Shown here in pieces: positions 11,394-12,864 of a stretch of DNA of 12,864 nucleotides (positions are counted from its first letter, which is position 1; each line of letters starts with the position of its first letter). The notes under the pieces are model-generated. The model saw only the letters and a list, made by a program, of their open reading frames with translations, was not told the origin of the DNA and did not search any database. The translations under genes and the position numbers were made by a program. The DNA is from an uncultured bacterium (GTDB lineage: Bacteria; Patescibacteriota; Minisyncoccia; Phycocordibacterales; UBA2100): the NCBI GenBank assembly GCA_903881205.1, contig CAIRSC010000045.1:1-12864 (forward strand), written 5' to 3'.

Positions 11394-12701
11394 TCAACTC
11401 ACTTCTCCGAGGAATGCCATACCGAGTCGGCGGCGTGATGACTCACCGCGGAAGTGTGCAAGCGTCGCGGTCGAACGGCCACCGCGCTCCCCTTCTCCTA
11501 CTTCCCGAGTAAGGGTCTGAAGACTCGAGGCGAGGAATATGGAGTGCTTTCCGTACTTCTTACACATCGCGTCGACACTCTTGAATACTTCGACAAGCGC
11601 CTGCGACTTGATGACTGCACCGAAGAGATCGAGCTGTACGGTATCAGAATCCTTCAGATTCAAAAGTGTCACTCCCGTCGCGCGGTACTCGGTGCCGCGC
11701 TTGAATGCACGCGGAAAATGTTCCGATACGACGCGCAGTACATCCTGCGGCACCGATGTCGCATGCGAAAGCCTGATCTCGACCGTGTGGTACGCAAATG
11801 ACTGAGTCTTCAGGAAAAAAACGATCTTGCTCGTCGCAAGCCCCCAGCGCCGCGCCTTGATACATGCGTTCTCGATATTCTTGGAGAGTTCGGAAAAAAC
11901 GAATTTCGCATCGCGCGACGGCGGCGTGAATGTCTTGGTCTTCGAGATCGACTGGTACGTCTCGCGGCCCACGCCGTCGAGCTCATTCATCACGACACCA
12001 TTGAGCTCCTGCCAGAGCTCAATCCCCGGCTTCGAGAGTTTCTCGCGGACCCACGCTTCCTCGCGCGACGCAAAATCGAATGCCGTTTGAATACCAAATT
12101 TTTGGAGATACGCCGCGGTATTGGGCCCGATCCCCCATACGCCCCCCACCAGCGTATTCTCAAGGAACGAGCGCGATTGATTGAGCGGAATGAGCGTGAG
12201 CCCTGATGGTTTCTTCCATTTGGATCCGATCTTCGCGAGTGTTTTAGTCGCAGAGAGTCCCATCGAAAATGTCATGCCGAGCTCCCTTTGCAGATCCTCT
12301 TTTATCTTCGCTGCCATCGCCGGATACGGCATACGAAGCGTCCGACGAAGTCCGGTGAGGTCGGCAAAACATTCATCAATAGAATATTCTTCAACCATCG
12401 GCGTATATCGGCGCACGATCGCGTACATACGATGAGAGAACAAGCTGTACGTCTCGTAATCCGACGGTAATATCACCACCTCGGGCCATTTGCGCACTAT
12501 CTCATGCAGCGGCATCGCACGCTTCACCCCCAGCCGCTTTGCTTCATAGGTCATCGACGAGACAATGCCGCGCTCCTTCCCGGTTATGACGGCCTTGCCG
12601 CGAAGAGAGGGGTCCTTGGCGACTTCACACGACGCAAAGAACGCATCGCCGTCGACATGCATGATCGCGCGCGGAAAACTCCTGATACTTGGCCAGCCCA
12701 T
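11394..12701 (-). CDS. dinB: Y-family DNA polymerase (DNA polymerase IV type)
   Basis: A 435-aa translesion polymerase from ATG 12701. Catalytic motifs: AIMHVDGDAFFASCE (12-26; Asp17 metal ligand, Phe22 at the steric-gate position), YSIDECFADLTG (106-117; Asp109, Glu110), SMGLSATKTLAKIGSKWKKP (146-165), then the thumb helix-hairpin VWGIGPNTAAYLQKFGI (188-204). A little-finger domain spans about 255-350. A clamp-binding motif QLDLF lies at 356-360, followed by about 75 more residues including KKYGKHSIFLASS and the end SRRRLGMAFLGEV, longer than E. coli Pol IV (351 aa). An in-frame TTG at 12752 would add 17 residues, but the family N-terminus starts just before HVDGD, so the ATG is preferred. 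No SOS-box-like operator was recognised. Confidence 0.92.
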   Translation of the reverse strand: MGWPSIRSFPRAIMHVDGDAFFASCEVAKDPSLRGKAVITGKERGIVSSMTYEAKRLGVKRAMPLHEIVRKWPEVVILPSDYETYSLFSHRMYAIVRRYTPMVEEYSIDECFADLTGLRRTLRMPYPAMAAKIKEDLQRELGMTFSMGLSATKTLAKIGSKWKKPSGLTLIPLNQSRSFLENTLVGGVWGIGPNTAAYLQKFGIQTAFDFASREEAWVREKLSKPGIELWQELNGVVMNELDGVGRETYQSISKTKTFTPPSRDAKFVFSELSKNIENACIKARRWGLATSKIVFFLKTQSFAYHTVEIRLSHATSVPQDVLRVVSEHFPRAFKRGTEYRATGVTLLNLKDSDTVQLDLFGAVIKSQALVEVFKSVDAMCKKYGKHSIFLASSLQTLTREVGEGERGGRSTATLAHFRGESSRRRLGMAFLGEVS

Positions 12702-12864
12702 ATCAAGAAATGATCGGTTCGTAGTCGGTCTGCTCGGCAAAAATACGCTCAAATCCGGTAGTGAAAGACGGCGAAGGCTTGCTCACCAGCCTGCTGATCG
12801 CTGAGTCAGCTTTCGTGCCATGTACCTGCCCGCACAATTGTAAAAAATCCCAAAGGACTCTCGC

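Noticed and set aside
12702..12752. TTG start at 12752 for the polymerase
   Set aside because: It would add 17 residues not expected for the family; ATG 12701 lies at the usual distance before HVDGD.
12753..12864. Upstream region of the polymerase gene with a TACAAT box (12842-12837, minus strand) and a 12-codon ATG frame (12821-12783)
   Set aside because: The -35 position is at or beyond the window edge and the mini-frame has only a weak SD; a promoter or leader peptide is possible but not supported enough to list.

Overview
This 12.9 kb window looks like chromosomal DNA from a Candidate Phyla Radiation (Patescibacteria/Parcubacteria-type) bacterium. That is an inference from gene content and style: compact genes, many small exported proteins of unknown function, a FtsH and a Y-family polymerase of CPR style, and several genes whose -10 box lies only 6-8 nt before the start codon, so that their mRNAs should be leaderless. 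No IS element, CRISPR array, prophage or tRNA gene was seen.

Layout. (1) 1-1937, minus strand: ftsH, cut by the left window edge. (2) 2022-3001, plus strand: the trans-translation pair smpB and ssrA (tmRNA), divergent from ftsH. A textbook sigma70-type promoter sits inside the smpB coding region, and two strong hairpins precede the tmRNA, the second overlapping its mature 5' end. A terminator follows. (3) 3085-3899, plus strand: two small exported proteins of unknown function; the second is a Cys-flanked helix built of 11-residue repeats. A bidirectional terminator follows. (4) 3957-8035, minus strand: a tight five-gene cluster, in transcription order FMN_bind protein, ApbE flavin transferase, second FMN_bind protein, RnfD/NqrB-like membrane protein fused to a ferredoxin-reductase-like FAD/NAD module, and a BcrC-like PAP2 phosphatase. 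A YjdF-like membrane protein lies just upstream on the same strand. (5) 8913-9827, plus strand: an EamA transporter with a leaderless promoter. (6) 9911-10619, plus strand: two uncharacterised genes with strong Shine-Dalgarno sites, one a small Cys-rich zinc-finger-like protein; a strong terminator follows. (7) 10672-12701, minus strand: a membrane-anchored DUF3298-type protein and a Y-family DNA polymerase.

How the genes work together. SmpB and tmRNA rescue stalled ribosomes and add a degradation tag; FtsH, encoded divergently, is a membrane protease that in other bacteria takes some tagged substrates. The 4500-8035 cluster reads as a compact flavin-based electron-export chain. The cytosolic FAD/NAD domain would take electrons from NAD(P)H, the RnfD-like part would pass them through the membrane, and two membrane-anchored FMN_bind domains, covalently flavinylated by ApbE, would carry them outside the cell. 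One FMN_bind domain sits on a long Ala/Gln spacer. The parts belong to known families, but this stripped-down fused arrangement is the most interesting system here.
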